From positions 15,190,001 to 15,254,000 of the forward strand of contig WHVY01000001.1 in assembly GCA_022266195.1 (NCBI GenBank): a stretch of 64,000 bases of DNA, written 5' to 3'. Below the pieces are notes generated by a model. The model was not told where the DNA came from and searched no databases. It saw only the letters and a list, made by a program, of their open reading frames with translations. A program made the position numbers and the translations under genes. The DNA comes from Tetranychus cinnabarinus. Its lineage: Eukaryota > Arthropoda > Arachnida > Trombidiformes > Tetranychidae. Below are positions 1 to 13,029 of this stretch, in pieces; within the stretch, counting starts at the first letter, position 1, and every line of letters starts with the position of its first letter.

Positions 1-768
1 TTTGTTTGACTAAACAGAAATGAAGAGAAGCAAAAAAAAGATTGACTTCAATTGAACAATACTGATCATGATACTTCTATTGCTGATCATTTCTCAATAA
101 TTTCATCCAAATCTGACCTTAAAATGTTCAACATTCAAATCATAATAAAGTGATCTTTTGATTCTTTCAAGAAAACCTTAACTCGAAATATAACATCAAG
201 AGTTGATTTCACCAAATGAAAATCAGATACAGCAATTCCCAATGTGACTCTGGTTAAAGCTTCATTTTCAAGTCAAATTTTTTAGACGCTATTTCGTTCG
301 TTTTAACGATTTCATGAATTTCTTAGCAATTAAGCTTGTTTTAATGTTTAATTTTTTTGGATTAAATTAAATCATTTCTAGACAATTGGACTGATTCCCT
401 GGTAGCGTCACATTTTGAGGATTACTGTATTTATAAGGATTGTGACCCTTCAAAGGTGGACAGCTCTTGCTGGTAGAAAAGACTAATTTAGGTTTTTTTG
501 CTTTTCTTAAGGTTAGTATTAACTTTCCAGGCTAATTGATTGCTTTGTTTCCTGTGAGAAACTCAACAATTAATCAAGGTTAAAATGAAAATTAATTAAC
601 ACACTTAAGGTAGGAGCAAATTAAGGGTAAGTAAAATGTCCAGTTTAAAGGTGAATGAAAATTGAATGGCTTTATATCATTACCATCATCTCAACAATCA
701 CAGTTCAAAGTAAAGGTTTAATATTGAATTAAATTATATTCTTGATAGTATCAGTAACCTGTTTCAAT

Positions 769-990
769 GAAGATGATGAGAATGATGATGAAGAAGAAGA
801 AAGAAGAAGATGAGGGAAGAAAAGGCTTTCGTGCATCAGAAGTCATAAGCTTATTAATAGTGAATACATGTGAAGAATGTTGAGAAAAATTTGAAAAGGC
901 CGAGTGGGTGAGTGAGAGTAAGATGATGACTGTTGATGATGATAATGTTAATGATGATGATGATGATGATAAGGATGAAAAGAGCCACCA
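769..990. repeat. Purine-rich GAT/GAA low-complexity tract
   Basis: The plus strand is dominated by gatgat and gaagaa runs, including an uninterrupted gat run at about 954-972. Short serine- or leucine-rich frames read from it are composition artefacts. Confidence 0.8.
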
Positions 991-1904
991 ATTAGGTGGA
1001 TAAATAGTCTGAGCAATTGAATGATGAAAAGGATCCAGGAAGCATCTTAAGAAACATGACATTTGCTTCTCTTTCAAGTTCAATACTAAATATATGCTTT
1101 ATGTTTAATATAAAGGGCCTCATTTAGAAAGACAAAATCCTGTTACCTGAATTGACCCGAGGCTAGTTGAACAAGAGCACAAAATGGTCAAGTTAATTAA
1201 TTTAAATTACTGAGTTTCAGTAATTTCTTTCTTCTGTCTCTTTCATGAAACAAAAGTCAACTCTAAACTTCAACTGAGAAATGAACAGTAAAAGGATTTA
1301 AGACTCAAGATTTCAGATTCAAGATTATTGCTATTCTTGAGTCAAGACAAAAGTTAAGATGATTATGATGATGTCTGTGGCGGTAGAAGCTGGTGAAGAG
1401 TAAAGAGATTTTTCATTTTATCGATTGAAATTTTCTAGCATTTGATTAGAGAATGGAATAGAGAAAGAAGAGAAATAGTTCCTGGTTTCAGAATTTTTGT
1501 TCATCAAAAATTCACAGATTCCTTGAGAAGTCAAGGTTTATCGTTTGTTGTCTCTTTTTTACGTATTCACTTAACACTAGATAGAGAGGATTACGGTTCA
1601 CAGTTTAACTAAATTATTGATTAATATTGAAGCCGACACCGAACAGAAGAGTAAACGATGAAACATTGAAACATCAGGAAATGGAAACATGATGATTGAG
1701 AGGAAATTGAGATTGAAATTGTTAAAGGTTGTACAAAATAAAATAGTATTAACAACATACCTTTGAAATGTGAAAATTCATTTTTAGTTGTTGTACAAAA
1801 AAAACTTTGCTTTAATACACTTTAATAATTTAAATACACTGGACTGGTGTAAATCACTGGACAGAATGTAACTTTGATTGTAACCGAATCAAAATAGAAA
1901 TGAT

Positions 1905-2360
1905 GAAGATAAAAGATGAAGAAATGAAAGAAGAAGATGAAGAGAAAGATGAAGATGAAGATCACCAAAGAAGATGAGAGAGAGAGAGAGAAGAGGGAGA
2001 GATTGTATGTTTCAATGGTTCAGGTAAATAGTTTGTTGACTGATTTAAGGAGGCAAAAGGAGAGAAGCATCTTGATGATAAGAGAGGGCAAGAGGGGCCA
2101 AGATGAGTCGTTAAACTTGAACTTGGTCTTGTTCAAGATGATAATGATGATCAAGGTAAGTCCTCTTTGCTCATCTTCCTAGTTTTCATTGAGAGAAAAG
2201 AAAGAGAACCGTTATTTTTGGTTTGACTGGAAAAGGTAATGAAGAAAAAAAAGGTAAAGAAGAAGATGAAGAAACTGACGAAATTTTTCATCCGGCTTTG
2301 GGTCTTGTAGGGAGAAGGGGAAAAAGATGATGAGGAGGATAATAGGAGGAGAGAAGGATG
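1905..2360. repeat. Purine-rich GA/GAAGAT tract
   Basis: A long plus-strand polypurine stretch with a (ga)n microsatellite at about 1975-1991 and many gaagat motifs. It creates a Lys/Glu/Met/Arg-rich frame at 1937-2182 that has no domain and is not called as a gene. Confidence 0.75.
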
Positions 2361-3384
2361 ATGACGATGAAAATGTTTGAGTTTAAATTTGATTCAATTT
2401 AGATTTGAGAAGGAAAAGGAAAATGCAATTGTCCAGTTTCTTTGCCAGTTTAACGATTCATCAATTGATCAGAGTTGCTGAATTTTATCATTTTTTGTCT
2501 TTTCTATGGGAAACCTTTTCGTTTGTTTGATTATAGTTGAAGGGTTAAATTGTAGCTTAATCAATCGGTTGTAATTGGAATTGACTTTTGGGTAAAAAAG
2601 GTTAAAAGATTGGGTAAAATGGTGAAGGTGAAAGGTGTAAGTTGAAAGTGGTAATGGGTTTGGTTGGGAAATAAATTTGGTTTTGTTTTGTTTTCAAACT
2701 CAACATTGTTAACCCAATTTTGCTGTTTGTCTTGAGCTTGCAATTATATCAATCAAGAATCAAGAATCAATGTTCTTGCTCATTTCAGTAAATTTTTGAA
2801 ACAGATCAACCCGATTTGGTTTTCAAGTTACTAATCAAAATGAAAATGCTAGATCAACTGCATTTGAAACTGATGAAAATCAACTTTTAGTGTTACTGTA
2901 AATATAAATGGTTATTTTGTCAACTTTAAGGTTTTGCCCAAAATATTGTTGGTTCAACTCTCGGATCTCGTTCGTTCCAAACACTTCATTATCAAAAGTT
3001 GATTAAACAAAGTCCACTCAGCTCATTTTCATTTAATTAGATTTTAAAGTTGATTATGAATAAATGCTGGCTAATAAACTTCATCTGAATTCAAGACAAT
3101 TTTTTCAACTGATACAATGTGACATTTGGACATTGTGAAGTCAATCCCTGATGTAACTCGAAATTTTTATGATTCCCAGAAAGTTTATTGTTACGAGTGG
3201 AGCTCTCGGTCATGATTGATTGTGAAATTTTACTGAGTAGGATACTATGAATCTACATCAAAAAGACCCAAATTCTTGATGAAAAAAATGATCGAAAGTT
3301 AAAGTTTTGTATAAACTCTTTGTTCAACATTAAATCACAATTTACGTTAAAACGTGATTAATTCAAAAAGTTTTTCCCCTTCAC

Positions 3385-3565
3385 TCAATGATTTCAAATG
3401 CGGATTCTGGGTTTTTCTCCTCGCCCTGTTTAAACGTGAATTTCTCAGTAACCTGAATTTTGATTAAACCCTGACTTCGAACATGTAATGTTAGTTCAAT
3501 CATGTCTTTCAGGCTGTGTAAAAATTTACCTTAGAGTCATTTCGTCTTGGGTAAAATTTGCACAA
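3385..3565 (+). repeat. Dispersed repeat family R1, copy 1
   Basis: This segment shares an ordered series of short blocks (gcggattctg, aatttctcag, tctttcaggctg, a taaaaatttacc-like block) with 7400-7600 (reverse), 18920-19065 and 22315-22480. The copies are diverged and carry small indels. No open frame or terminal repeat is visible, so the family type is unknown. Confidence 0.55.
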
Positions 3566-4325
3566 AAATTTGATACATTAACTTTATATTCAATTTAAAA
3601 TGCATGAGCAGCAAATATTGGGTTTAATCAAATTAATTGCTATTCAATAGTTAAAAGGTTTTTGATTTTTTTTATTCGCGTTTAATGAAAAATGTTATTT
3701 ACGAATTGAAACAATCTCTTTGTTAGACTGGGCACACAATGTGGACTGAAATAGTTTATTGGACACGATTTAATTAGCCAATTGAAAGAATCGAAAGAAA
3801 TGTATTTCAACAATTTAGTCAAAATTATTGGTTATTTAAACTTAAAACGTGATCTTTTTGGTATCAAGTGAGGGTTAATTTAAGGTACAATCATAGTATA
3901 AATGATGATAAACAAAAAAGGTTAATCTGATTTCATGATCGATAATTCACTGTGAATCAAATTGAAGACTGAAAATGAATGTCCCAAAATGTCTAAAACA
4001 GACAAACATTCATGAGTTGGAACAAGAAGGGAATAAGAAACTTTATAAAAAAAATGTTTCAAAGAAGAAGAAGAAAAAGAAAAAGAGAAAAAAGAATCAA
4101 AAATTGAATGAATGATGAAAAAGCGAGTAAAAACAGGGAAAGAAAAGGGCAATTTGAAGAAACCATTTAGACTGATGATTAGTGATACATTGTCCTTGCT
4201 ATCATCACCATCATCAGTCGGAATCAATGGATTACCATTCACCAAGTCATTCTCAATGATGAGTTTAATATTAATAATATCTCCATCATCATCTCTTCTG
4301 TTGATCATTTTACCCCTTTTAATAT

Positions 4326-4372
4326 CATCTTCATACCTTTTCTCTCTCTCTCTCTCTTCATCTTCCTCTCTT
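4326..4372. repeat. CT microsatellite
   Basis: A (tc)n run at about 4340-4357 sits in a pyrimidine-rich stretch. A second, shorter one is at about 4530-4548. Confidence 0.8.
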
Positions 4373-6381
4373 CTTGTTTACTTGTTTACAGGCTTACATC
4401 AGGTCATCTTAATCCAAATCCTTGTGGCAATGTTTTAACTCGCAACTAATAACCTGAATCAAGATGAACATTATATTGACAAGAATGAATGGTCAGTAGA
4501 GAATCCGGTTGATCCAAGTCATTCATATCTTCTCTCTCTCTCTTTTCCTCTCTTTCATTTTCTTTCCTTTTTATTAACTTGATATGAAGGGATGAAAAAA
4601 AGGTAACTTGGATCAGGCCAAAGCTGTCAGCTTGTTGCAAGTTGTTGCTGCCTTTACCGTTATTGCTGTTACCGTTGCTTTTACTGTTGTTATTCACTGT
4701 TACAAGCAACAAGGTTTGGTGTAGGCCTAAAGGGCATTGGGTTGGGCATCGTATCATTGGTGAGAAACAGCAAAAGGACCTGTCATGACGATGATGATGA
4801 TGATGAACAAACCAAACAATCTTCATCCTCATCCCTCCCCTGCTTTTGAGCTTCTTGTTTACCTCCCTTGGGCTTTCTTAGGAAGAATCTGAAAATGATA
4901 AGGATGATGATGATGAAGATGATGATGATGGTGATGATGAGAATGGTAAAGGTAGCCACTTGAGGCTATTTTTTACGTTCAATATACCTTCTTTTTTTAG
5001 CTGGTTTGAGACAAAATTGATCATCATTCTTGGATAACCCTTCCAGGTTGATTGCAAAAGTATCAATCAGTTGGTACACAGGGTCAACCCAATAATCAGG
5101 AATTTGGTTAAATTTTTTTATATAAATAATCACATTCTTTCAAAACAATTAAGCTCAACACACTTGGAATACGGAATGAATAATTTCAACATTTTTTCCT
5201 TCATAATTTATTCATTTCATCAATTTCTTTTCTCTTTTATTTCTTCTTCTTTTTTCTTCGACCAGATTTACAAACTTACGTAAATGAATGTATTCATTAG
5301 TAACATTAATGGACGATAGTTGATGTCAAATTGAAGCTGCGTGCGAAGTATTAAGGGAATTAGCTTCGATTATGAATCACTATTTAACTGTATTTATAAG
5401 CATTTTGAGTTCAATAATAAATTGATATTAACTCACTTTCACACGTCAATTCCGATACAAGTTTCTAAATTAAGATTCTTCTTCATTAATCAGTTAATCA
5501 TCATAGCGGTCAACATTAAGAAAGAATCATAAAGTTTAACTTTTCTCAAATGAATACCTGACAAATACAAATAAGACTCAATTAGCAAAATTATACATTT
5601 AATTAGCGAAAACTAAGTAGCCAAAGGCATTAAAAGCCAATGTAACTCAAGAACCACTTCAAGGATCAAACAAGTCAATATTTTAGGTATAATACAGACG
5701 CAAGTCTGAAATAGAGTCAAAGTCAAGATACAATGACGGATGTCTTAGAAACTCAGGATATAACTTTGACAAATCATGTGAAAATGATGCCGAGATGGAA
5801 AAACTTCAATAATTTAGAACTCATTTTGTTGAAAATTTTAATTGTTGAAAGCGAAAAGTAAAAGATGCCTTTGCTGTCTAATCCAACTATTTGAACATGC
5901 AATTATGTACCGCTATTTCATTCTAGTTAAGATAATCACCAAGTTGTTCAATAACAAAATTGATTTTTTTTATGTTTCGTCGCGCAAAACAAATCAATAT
6001 CAGCAAATTTAATCACCATTCATAAAGTCACATGTAGATGTCAAGTTGGCACGTACTTCACCATGTAAATTTGCGTTACTTTTCCTTTGAGTACTCAATT
6101 CGAATGCCTTATTACAGCAAAAGTTATTCAATTAAATCATTGCTTGCTAGGGAAGTTACCTGAATTGCGATTTCATATTCAACAAAACTTTGATTGTCAA
6201 TAAATGAAAAGTGCTTTTAATTTATTCGAAAAACAATTGAAATATTATTCAATTAGCTGAAGATATCAAGGCTTTTGTTTGATGAAAGCTCTATTTTTAA
6301 AGCAAACTAAGCTGCAACGTGAACGGCATTTGTTCAGATTTGACATCAGCTATCATGAGTTGAAGTGGAAATTCTTTTTCA

Positions 6382-8485
6382 TCAAACTTCCGGTGAAACT
6401 TGAACGTCTTCGCCATGTACTCGGATTATATCAATGATAACGCTATGCATGTATTCAAACGCTTCATCAGCAAGTAAGATGTCAGTGTGTGACCATAGAG
6501 GCCATGTAACTATGTGATCAATAAAAGCCCGATCTGTTGATAGAGAATTGATGAATAATATGAGTTTGTGTAAATTATTTCAGAAGCGAATATTTACCTG
6601 GCAAAATGTTTCTTAGCTTTTGAACGCTTACTGGTGTAGCTAAATAGTCATTCAATCCGCTAATGAGAACCAAATTGTGGGTTGGAACATTTTCAAAGGG
6701 AAATTTGGGTAGCTCTTCCGAACCATATACTTCAAGGTTTTTCTTCGGACCATAATCGAACTCACGAATTTGATCATATTTGAATGATTGAATTACATGA
6801 AGAGCATTTTTAATTGAGTTTTGATCCACTTGACTGAGTAGTACTTTTATTTGATCTGGTGAAATCATTTCTCGATCAGGTCCAAACAAGTAATTGTAAA
6901 TTTCGAGGCAAATCAGTTTAACAGCATCGTTTGTGCATATTATTGATAAAATGGCATCAAATTCTTGGAGAAAGGGTATTAAAGGACCTGAATATTGTGA
7001 TCCAATTTCCGTGAGCAATAATGATGTTGGCACAACGGAAGCGACTCCCTTTGTCTCGCCATAAAACGCTATTGGTGCAACAAGTATGTTTAAATCCAAT
7101 TTACAGGCAAATTGTGGTTGCTTCGCTAATAGAGTTAGCATTGTAACAGTTGCTTGTGAATAACCAATGTAAACAATTTTTTCTGAATAAAGTTACAAAT
7201 ATTAAAATTATCGATTGAATAAGTGTGTCAGTGCAAATGAAACTCTTACCAAATCCAGTTTCATCAATAATATAATCCACCATAGCAGTTATATCATACT
7301 TGCCCATTTCAACGAAGGTAAAGTTCCAAAATTCAGCATCTGAAAAAGATAAAAGAGGAAAAATCTATACAATATTTTTTTACAATATTTAAAGTCAAAG
7401 CATCAAATTTTTGCGTCAAGATTGTGGTCGAACTGAGCGGGTTCTAAGAAAAAAAATTACCCAGCGTGAAAGCCCTAATTCAACTACAACGACGAAAAAT
7501 AGAAAACCTGTCCTCAGAATCTCATGACCTCTGAGAAATTCATGAAAATAGAGACTGGGGGAAAAAATGTAGAATCCGTATTCAATAACATTGAGAGAGG
7601 GGAAAAAACTTTTTGTTATTTAGGTTGATGGTTGATTGTTGGACCAGGATTTTATATAAAACTTTGTCATTTGAGTAAAGAGGAAAGAGGGGACCGACTT
7701 TTTTCACGAGTTTTTTACCATCTTTTCACCGTATTGTCCACCATATTGTCCACCACTCAATCCAACACATGGACAATACCGTGTAAAGACGGTTAGCATG
7801 GGTGGTTAAAAGAAATTTACGATCAGTCATGATCGTGTCTCAGCTTGTTCATTTAAACATATTGACACATGTATATTAATAGAATAAGAAGAAAAAGCTT
7901 ATAACTGTTTAGTCTAAATAAATTAATTATGCAAATTAGACAGGATAATTTACCTTTATATGGATCGAGTCGAGTATGATTTGAATACCTGGTTCCTCTG
8001 TCATTTCCCAGCCAAACATCGAACTCGCCATTGGCCAGAGCAAAAGCAAGACTTTTCGATGTATCATGAGGAGGATTACCATTGATCCATTCCTTTATAT
8101 GACCGCCTGGTCCATTGATCATGAAGCTACTACATGAAGTGGGTGCACCGTGAAGCACTAAAATTGGCTTGAGGTTCCGTCCTCGAGCTGCTTGAGCATA
8201 TGGATTGATGATTCGATACAATTGAAGTATGTAACCATCTTCTGTTGTTACAAAGTGACGTTCATATTTGAAGCCTCGAGATACAATCAACTGTCCACAG
8301 GTTAGAGCTTGATTTAATGTTGTCCTAAATGGATTCAATAGAAGCTGTTCCTGGACAAAATTCTGATTCTCTGGTGAAGGCAAGTTTTGATATGAGACAT
8401 TTGAATTGCTTGAAGAAAGGAGTGGACTTAAAAGGAAACTTGCAATAATGCAAAGGTGGAATAACTGCGATAAATTAGAACCCAT
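6382..8485 (-). CDS. Acid lipase (lysosomal/gastric lipase family), 4 exons
   Basis: The frame joins exons 8485-7954, 7339-7250, 7182-6598 and 6533-6382 with GT-AG introns, all phase 1, giving 452 residues, typical of the family. A hydrophobic signal peptide follows the start Met. The exon-2 block around MGKYD is the hallmark of acid lipases. The expected catalytic triad is present: Ser in the elbow GYSQA (about residue 216), Asp in GLNDYLATP (about 386) and His in WSHTDIL (about 418). The family elbow is normally GHSQG, so two elbow positions differ here. The product is expected to hydrolyse triglycerides or cholesteryl esters in lysosomes or the gut lumen. No frame breaks are seen. A repeat of family R1 sits in intron 1. 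Confidence 0.88.
7400..7600 (-). repeat. Dispersed repeat family R1, copy 2 (in lipase intron 1)
   Basis: Read on the minus strand it gives the family blocks in order: tacggattct, ttcccccagtctctatttt, aatttctcag, and agaacccgctcagtt near its end. It lies inside the large first intron of the lipase gene (7340-7953). Confidence 0.6.
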
Positions 8486-9744
8486 TTTATTGACGGAAAT
8501 ATTCTACTAATGATTTCTTTACTTTCTATTTCAACCACTAATTGATTGAATCATGTGCCAACCTGCCCTTGTAATTATAAATTTATTTACTGAACATTTT
8601 ATTGTGTAAATTTATTGTGTGAATATTTGCTGATCATTGAAAATTCAGCCCTTTGATGTCTCGACTTGAGCATTAAATATAAATATTAATCTTGTTTTGG
8701 CTAAAAAACGAGTAAATTCAAAGTACCGCTTCTCTGCACAAATATTTGAATTTGAGTAATGAATCAGATTAAATGCCCATGCCTGGATTTCATTTCGGTC
8801 GAAATTCAACTAATTCATTGTACAATCATCATAAATTTATTCATAATATCCAAGTTGTTTCAATCGTTTGGAATTCATCCGCGAATGCTTCTCGATGAAA
8901 GAAGTAAACTTATTTGTTTTTCTCAATCGAAGCGAGTGTAAATTATATAGCGTACAGAAAAGCCAATTGCCGCTCAAACTTCCGTTTCACCTTTCTAACA
9001 ATTTAGGTCTAGACTATCAAGATCCAAGGAATCGACTATTAAATTTACCATTTACATTGATATTAAGATCTTGAATTGTTTTAAAATTGAAAAATTGTTT
9101 TTTCGTTAAGTCAGTTTAGGTAAACTAGAAAATAATATTTCCTTATCCTTGTCAGCCATTCACTTGTGCTTTATATGGTTTATAAATATTAACCTAAAAT
9201 ATTCAATTAGCTGAATTTGATTCAAAATAAGATTAAAAAACTGCAAACATTTAGGCCAGTCGCAATTGAAAAGTTTCAATTCATTAAAAGATTAGAACAA
9301 AAATGTTTCTTTTCTTGATCACGGATCTTATTATCATTATAATTGTGATTCATCTTTTTTTTGCTTTCTCATATTTACTTGTATTCATTCCCAACTGTAT
9401 ATCAATTTCAATGAAAGTTGTCAACATGTTTATAAACCTGTAAAAATGCAAATCTCCTTTGGAGGTCAGTATTGAGGTCAGTCTTTTTCATCTTCATTGT
9501 TGGTAACATGAGATGGACGCAAATTGATGATGAGAGACAGCATTATGAAATAAATCACAGTTGATTAGGCAAACCCAAATTAAACTAGTCAACTCTAATC
9601 TCATGTGCACAGTAAAACTAAGGGTCAACCAACAATTTGTTACATTTTACCTTCTTTCACTAACCTAAACATCTATTTTTGTTTTTGTTTTTACAGTAAA
9701 CAAGAGGAAAAACAAACGCAATAACTCAAACCAAATTTCAAGAT
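8486..9744. other. Intergenic, nothing recognised
   Basis: This stretch is AT-rich and separates the 5' end of the lipase from the 3' flank of the first receptor gene. The short frames at 8759-9074 have no domain content and poor composition. Confidence 0.5.
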
Positions 9745-10333
9745 CAAGCTGAATTACGATTCAAGATCATACAGATAAAGAAGGCTAGTCAAGTTTTTTC
9801 AGACTCAGAAAGAAATAAACTATAAATCGAAAGCTTATGAGTAGAGCATTCCTTCAAAATCAGATCGAAATTCGTATTGCTTGAAGATTTATCCAGAAAA
9901 TCTCTTGATCCATGACGACCACAGAATAAATTACCGATACAAACATACTTAAAGCATCGAACACGACATTCCAAACAATCTTAGGTCGATTGAGCTTACA
10001 TTGCATTCCCAACAGTTAACTCGATGAAAAATTGACAAGAACTTAATTATTAATTTGTTATAAAGTGTGCTTTACGATTTAATGTGTTAGTCATTTTTGG
10101 GGATTTTCAGTAAAATGGCATTAATTTTAACTGTATCTTTCTTGTTAAGAATAACATTATTCAGAAGCCAAAAGAGTGGTTATTTGATGAAACTGGGCAA
10201 AGCTAAGCCAAGAGTCAATGAAATGGTTGCCATCGATGATACGAAACTGGGTGAAACCATGCAAAGGCCAGCAAATGTGAATCCAACATCATTCCGATTA
10301 GTTCGCAATAGAAATAAATTGATCTACAAAACA
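9745..10333. repeat. Near-identical 589-bp block, copy 1 (receptor 1 last exon and 3' flank)
   Basis: This block matches 14049-14637 with only about nine visible substitutions. It covers the last coding exon of the receptor gene (10180-10323), a few bases of the adjoining intron and 435 bp of 3' flank. Similarity stops sharply at about 10333 inside the intron and at 9745 in the flank. It looks like a gene-conversion tract or a very recent segmental copy. Confidence 0.9.
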
Positions 10334-11368
10334 TAAAGCATTATATTTTAGTTAACTTCGAAGAATGAATTTGAAAAATGAATCAACAGATGATTCGAGT
10401 CTTACCTCGTTCATGGTTGCGATTGTATGGGAGGAATTGAGTGAAAATGAGAGTCGGTAGACTTTGTCAAACATTTGGATCGATAGTTGATTTACGCGAA
10501 CCAAATGATAAGTAACCCAAAAAAGGTAAAACGCATCAACCAGAAATCTCAAGACAGCAAATGACAGAAAATAAAATGAGCTGGCATAACTCAATATGAT
10601 ACCAAAAGCGAAAATACAATGGCCAATGTAGTACGAATAGAAAGCGAAAAGAACAAATGTTAGAAATTTATCCATGCAACGAATAGATTCAGTCGTTTTA
10701 TCGTAACTTAAACGGATTAATTTAGCAATACGATTGATATCAATTGATCTTTCATTTTGCCTTATAATTATATCCAGTGAATTGTTTAGAGGTATGAAGC
10801 TTGATTGACAATAGATGCAGCATTCAATGATGAATTGTACGAAAATTAATGAACTACATTGAGTGATGCATGCTGTAACTGAAAGGAAAATCATTTCACT
10901 TCGAAAACCAAGTTTGCGATAATAATTGAGATAATTGTTGTACCCAGTAATGGCCAGTTCACAAATAAAGGCCAACTTGATGAACAATCGATTGATTTTG
11001 AGTTGTTTCTCCACATATTCAGTTGAGTCAAGATCGAAGCCATTCTTGACGATCCTTTTATAAGCATTCAAGTATTTTATGTACATTGAATAATCCATGT
11101 AAAAGCTCAATAGGATTAAACCAAGGCTTAGAGCATACAGTTGGTTGTAAATTTTCTCATACTTGACAATATTGTCGTCGTAAAGGGACATTGTTGGATC
11201 AAAGATTGAATAAAGTCTGTAAAAAGTTTTGAAGATCATTAATGCTGAGCAAATCCAAATTATTATTTTACTTGATACATTTTTATTAATACGAACAAGT
11301 AAAAAGCCAAGTATGCTGATTGGTTTATGTTGGCCATTGCCGTTGTGTGTTGACTCGATTGCATCCAT
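10180..11368 (-). CDS. Gustatory-receptor-like 7TM protein, 2 exons (receptor 1)
   Basis: Exon 1 (11368-10406) ends at MNE|GTAAGA, and exon 2 (10323-10180) encodes 47 residues starting INLFLLRTNRN and ending LALPSFIK. The intron is phase 0 and the total is 368 residues. Several hydrophobic segments and a short conserved terminal exon encoding the last membrane helix match the layout of arthropod gustatory receptors, which act as ligand-gated cation channels in the membrane of chemosensory neurons. Plus-strand frames over exon 2 are shadows of it. It is paralogous to the gene at 14484-15666: the N-termini share IES...GQH.PISI and the central region shares QFIIECC. The family call rests on topology and gene structure; the ligand is unknown. 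Confidence 0.78.
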
Positions 11369-11720
11369 AATTGCTGATTGTCAGTTTGATTGTAGTTTGT
11401 TAAACTAAATTTCTTTCTCTAAATTTCAGTTTCATTGATTATGTGTTGCGTTGGTGAATTTGTTTTTATAATAAAACTAATCATCAATCATTGGAACTGC
11501 ATAAATTGAAATGTAATAATTTCAACCAAATTATTGATTCATTAAAAATAGACTGTTTCTTTTCAAAATAAACTGTTTATTGTTCGTTTTAATTTCAATA
11601 AAATTAACAACATCTTTGTTGTGTTACATTGACACCAAATTGTGCACACTGGTAACTGCAATTAGTCCAAAAAATTTGGATTTCTGGGCTCTGGAAATTG
11701 GAAATTTTTTTGTTAGATTG
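11369..11720. other. Upstream region of receptor 1
   Basis: This is AT-rich DNA 5' of the receptor start codon. No promoter element can be assigned with confidence. Confidence 0.4.
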
Positions 11721-11929
11721 CGCTATGCACGATTTGCATATGACTGAACTAGAGATAATTCATCGCCAATCTCAATCTTTACTTTTCTGAAACTATTGAA
11801 AAGACTTGAGACCTTCATAGTTTTATCCTGATTGATTAGGAGTAAGAAATTGAAATTCAGAAGCTTTAACTTTTGTGTAAAAAGTTGAGTGGTTGCTTGG
11901 TTTGTAGGGACATGGAAATGGATTAGATT

Positions 11930-12590
11930 GCTGTAAACAAAAACCTTCTCTGAGGAGTAGTTTTCGAGAAAATTGAAAATCTTAAGTTGAAAATTCAATT
12001 GCATTTTGTACAGTTATGGGGCCAGATATCTCCATTAAATTGATGTCGTTGGTGTAATTGTTGATGCCAAACCAGAAAATGGATTTACTTTGATAAATAA
12101 AGTTTCATTCTTTTGTACAAACGGATAACTTCAATTTAAAGTTAAAGCTCCCGTTTCGAGCGATGGTAACAGTTAGAAGGTTGAAACTTGGTCACCTTCA
12201 ACAGAAAGAGATGGCCAACCGCACCAGTTAAAAAATCTTTTAGATTCATCGCTGGTTCCTTCGATTTCAAACAATGACATCGAAACTTTGTACCTCGATA
12301 ACTCAATAAATACATGAGCTATTAACATAATTCCTTCACCAAATATCATACATTGCAATGCTCATGTGATAGCAAAAGAAAAAATCACCATTCCCACAAA
12401 ATCGCTCAAGAAATATGAGTTTCTAATGCAGTAGTTTGCTTTTGTTGTCAATTGAATGCTTAAAATGCTTCTTTGAGGTAAATTGCAACTCTTTTGCTTC
12501 ATTCTCGTTATGAGCTAAAATTATTTGATTGTGTACGAAATTCTGATGCAAATCTTTCTGATATTCATCAGTATGATATTATAGCATTGG
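11930..12590 (-). repeat. Fold-back repeat cluster, copy A (minus orientation)
   Basis: The reverse complement of this segment matches 13030-13640 over most of its length. The two arms begin with the shared block atactgatgaatatcagaaa and both contain attgagttatcgaggt and gaaggaaccag. Read on the minus strand it has a protein-like frame at 12358-12173 that includes IELSRYKVSM and SVEGDQVSTF. Copies B and C keep the same residues with stops. It may be a decayed exon of an unrecognised multigene family or of a mobile element. Confidence 0.7.
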
Positions 12591-12599
12591 ATTTATAAT

Positions 12600-13010
12600 A
12601 TTTAAATCCAAGAATTGTGTCGATAGCTTTTGTACTTGTTGAGTTATCGAGGTTCAAAGTTTCGATTTTATTGTCCAAAATCGACTGAGCCAGTGATAAA
12701 TCGAGAAACATTTTTAGTAGGTGATGTTGGCCAGCCCTTTTCAATTACGAAAAACAAGTTTCAATCTTCTAACTGTTATCATCGCTCGAAACGAGAGCTT
12801 TAACTTTAAATCGAAGTTATCCGATTGTACAAAAAATGAAACTTTATTTGCCAAAGTAAATCCATTTTCTGGTTAAGCATGAACAATTACATCAAGGACA
12901 TCAATTTGATGGTAATCTCTGTTTTCATAACTGCACAATAAGCAATCGAAGTTTTAACTTTAGACGCAATTTTCTCGAAAACTATAGCTCAGAGAACACG
13001 ATTCTTGGAC
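12600..13010 (+). repeat. Fold-back repeat cluster, copy B (partial)
   Basis: It matches the second half of copies A and C (ttgagttatcgaggttcaaa, tcgctcgaaacgagagcttt, ccaaagtaaatccattttct). It lies between the two inverted copies. Confidence 0.7.
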
Positions 13011-13029
13011 ACAAATGTCATATACCAAG

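Larger units (their letters stand above)
1..6381. other. Gene-poor region with simple repeats
   Basis: I see no coding exon with recognisable domain content in this stretch. Its open frames are short and made of low-complexity residues that follow GA-, GAT- or CT-rich tracts. Purine-rich tracts occur around 769-990 and 1905-2360, CT tracts around 4326-4372 and 4525-4570, and a member of a dispersed repeat family at about 3385-3565. It could be intergenic DNA or intron/UTR of a gene whose exons lie outside the window. Confidence 0.5.

Noticed and set aside
1937..2182. Lys/Glu/Arg-rich 81-codon frame
   Set aside because: It is driven by a polypurine simple repeat and has no domain or homologue features.
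4112..4832. Ser/Leu-rich overlapping frames on both strands
   Set aside because: They follow CT/GA microsatellites and have low-complexity composition.
9789..9974. Identical 61-codon minus-strand frame at 9789-9974 and 14093-14278
   Set aside because: It lies in the 3' flank within the duplicated block, with no domain and no splice link. Identity is explained by the block duplication.
10097..10336. Plus-strand frame with a hydrophobic start, repeated at 14419-14727
   Set aside because: It lies antisense to the last exon of each receptor gene, which has proper splice sites and family-like residues, so the plus-strand frame is a shadow.
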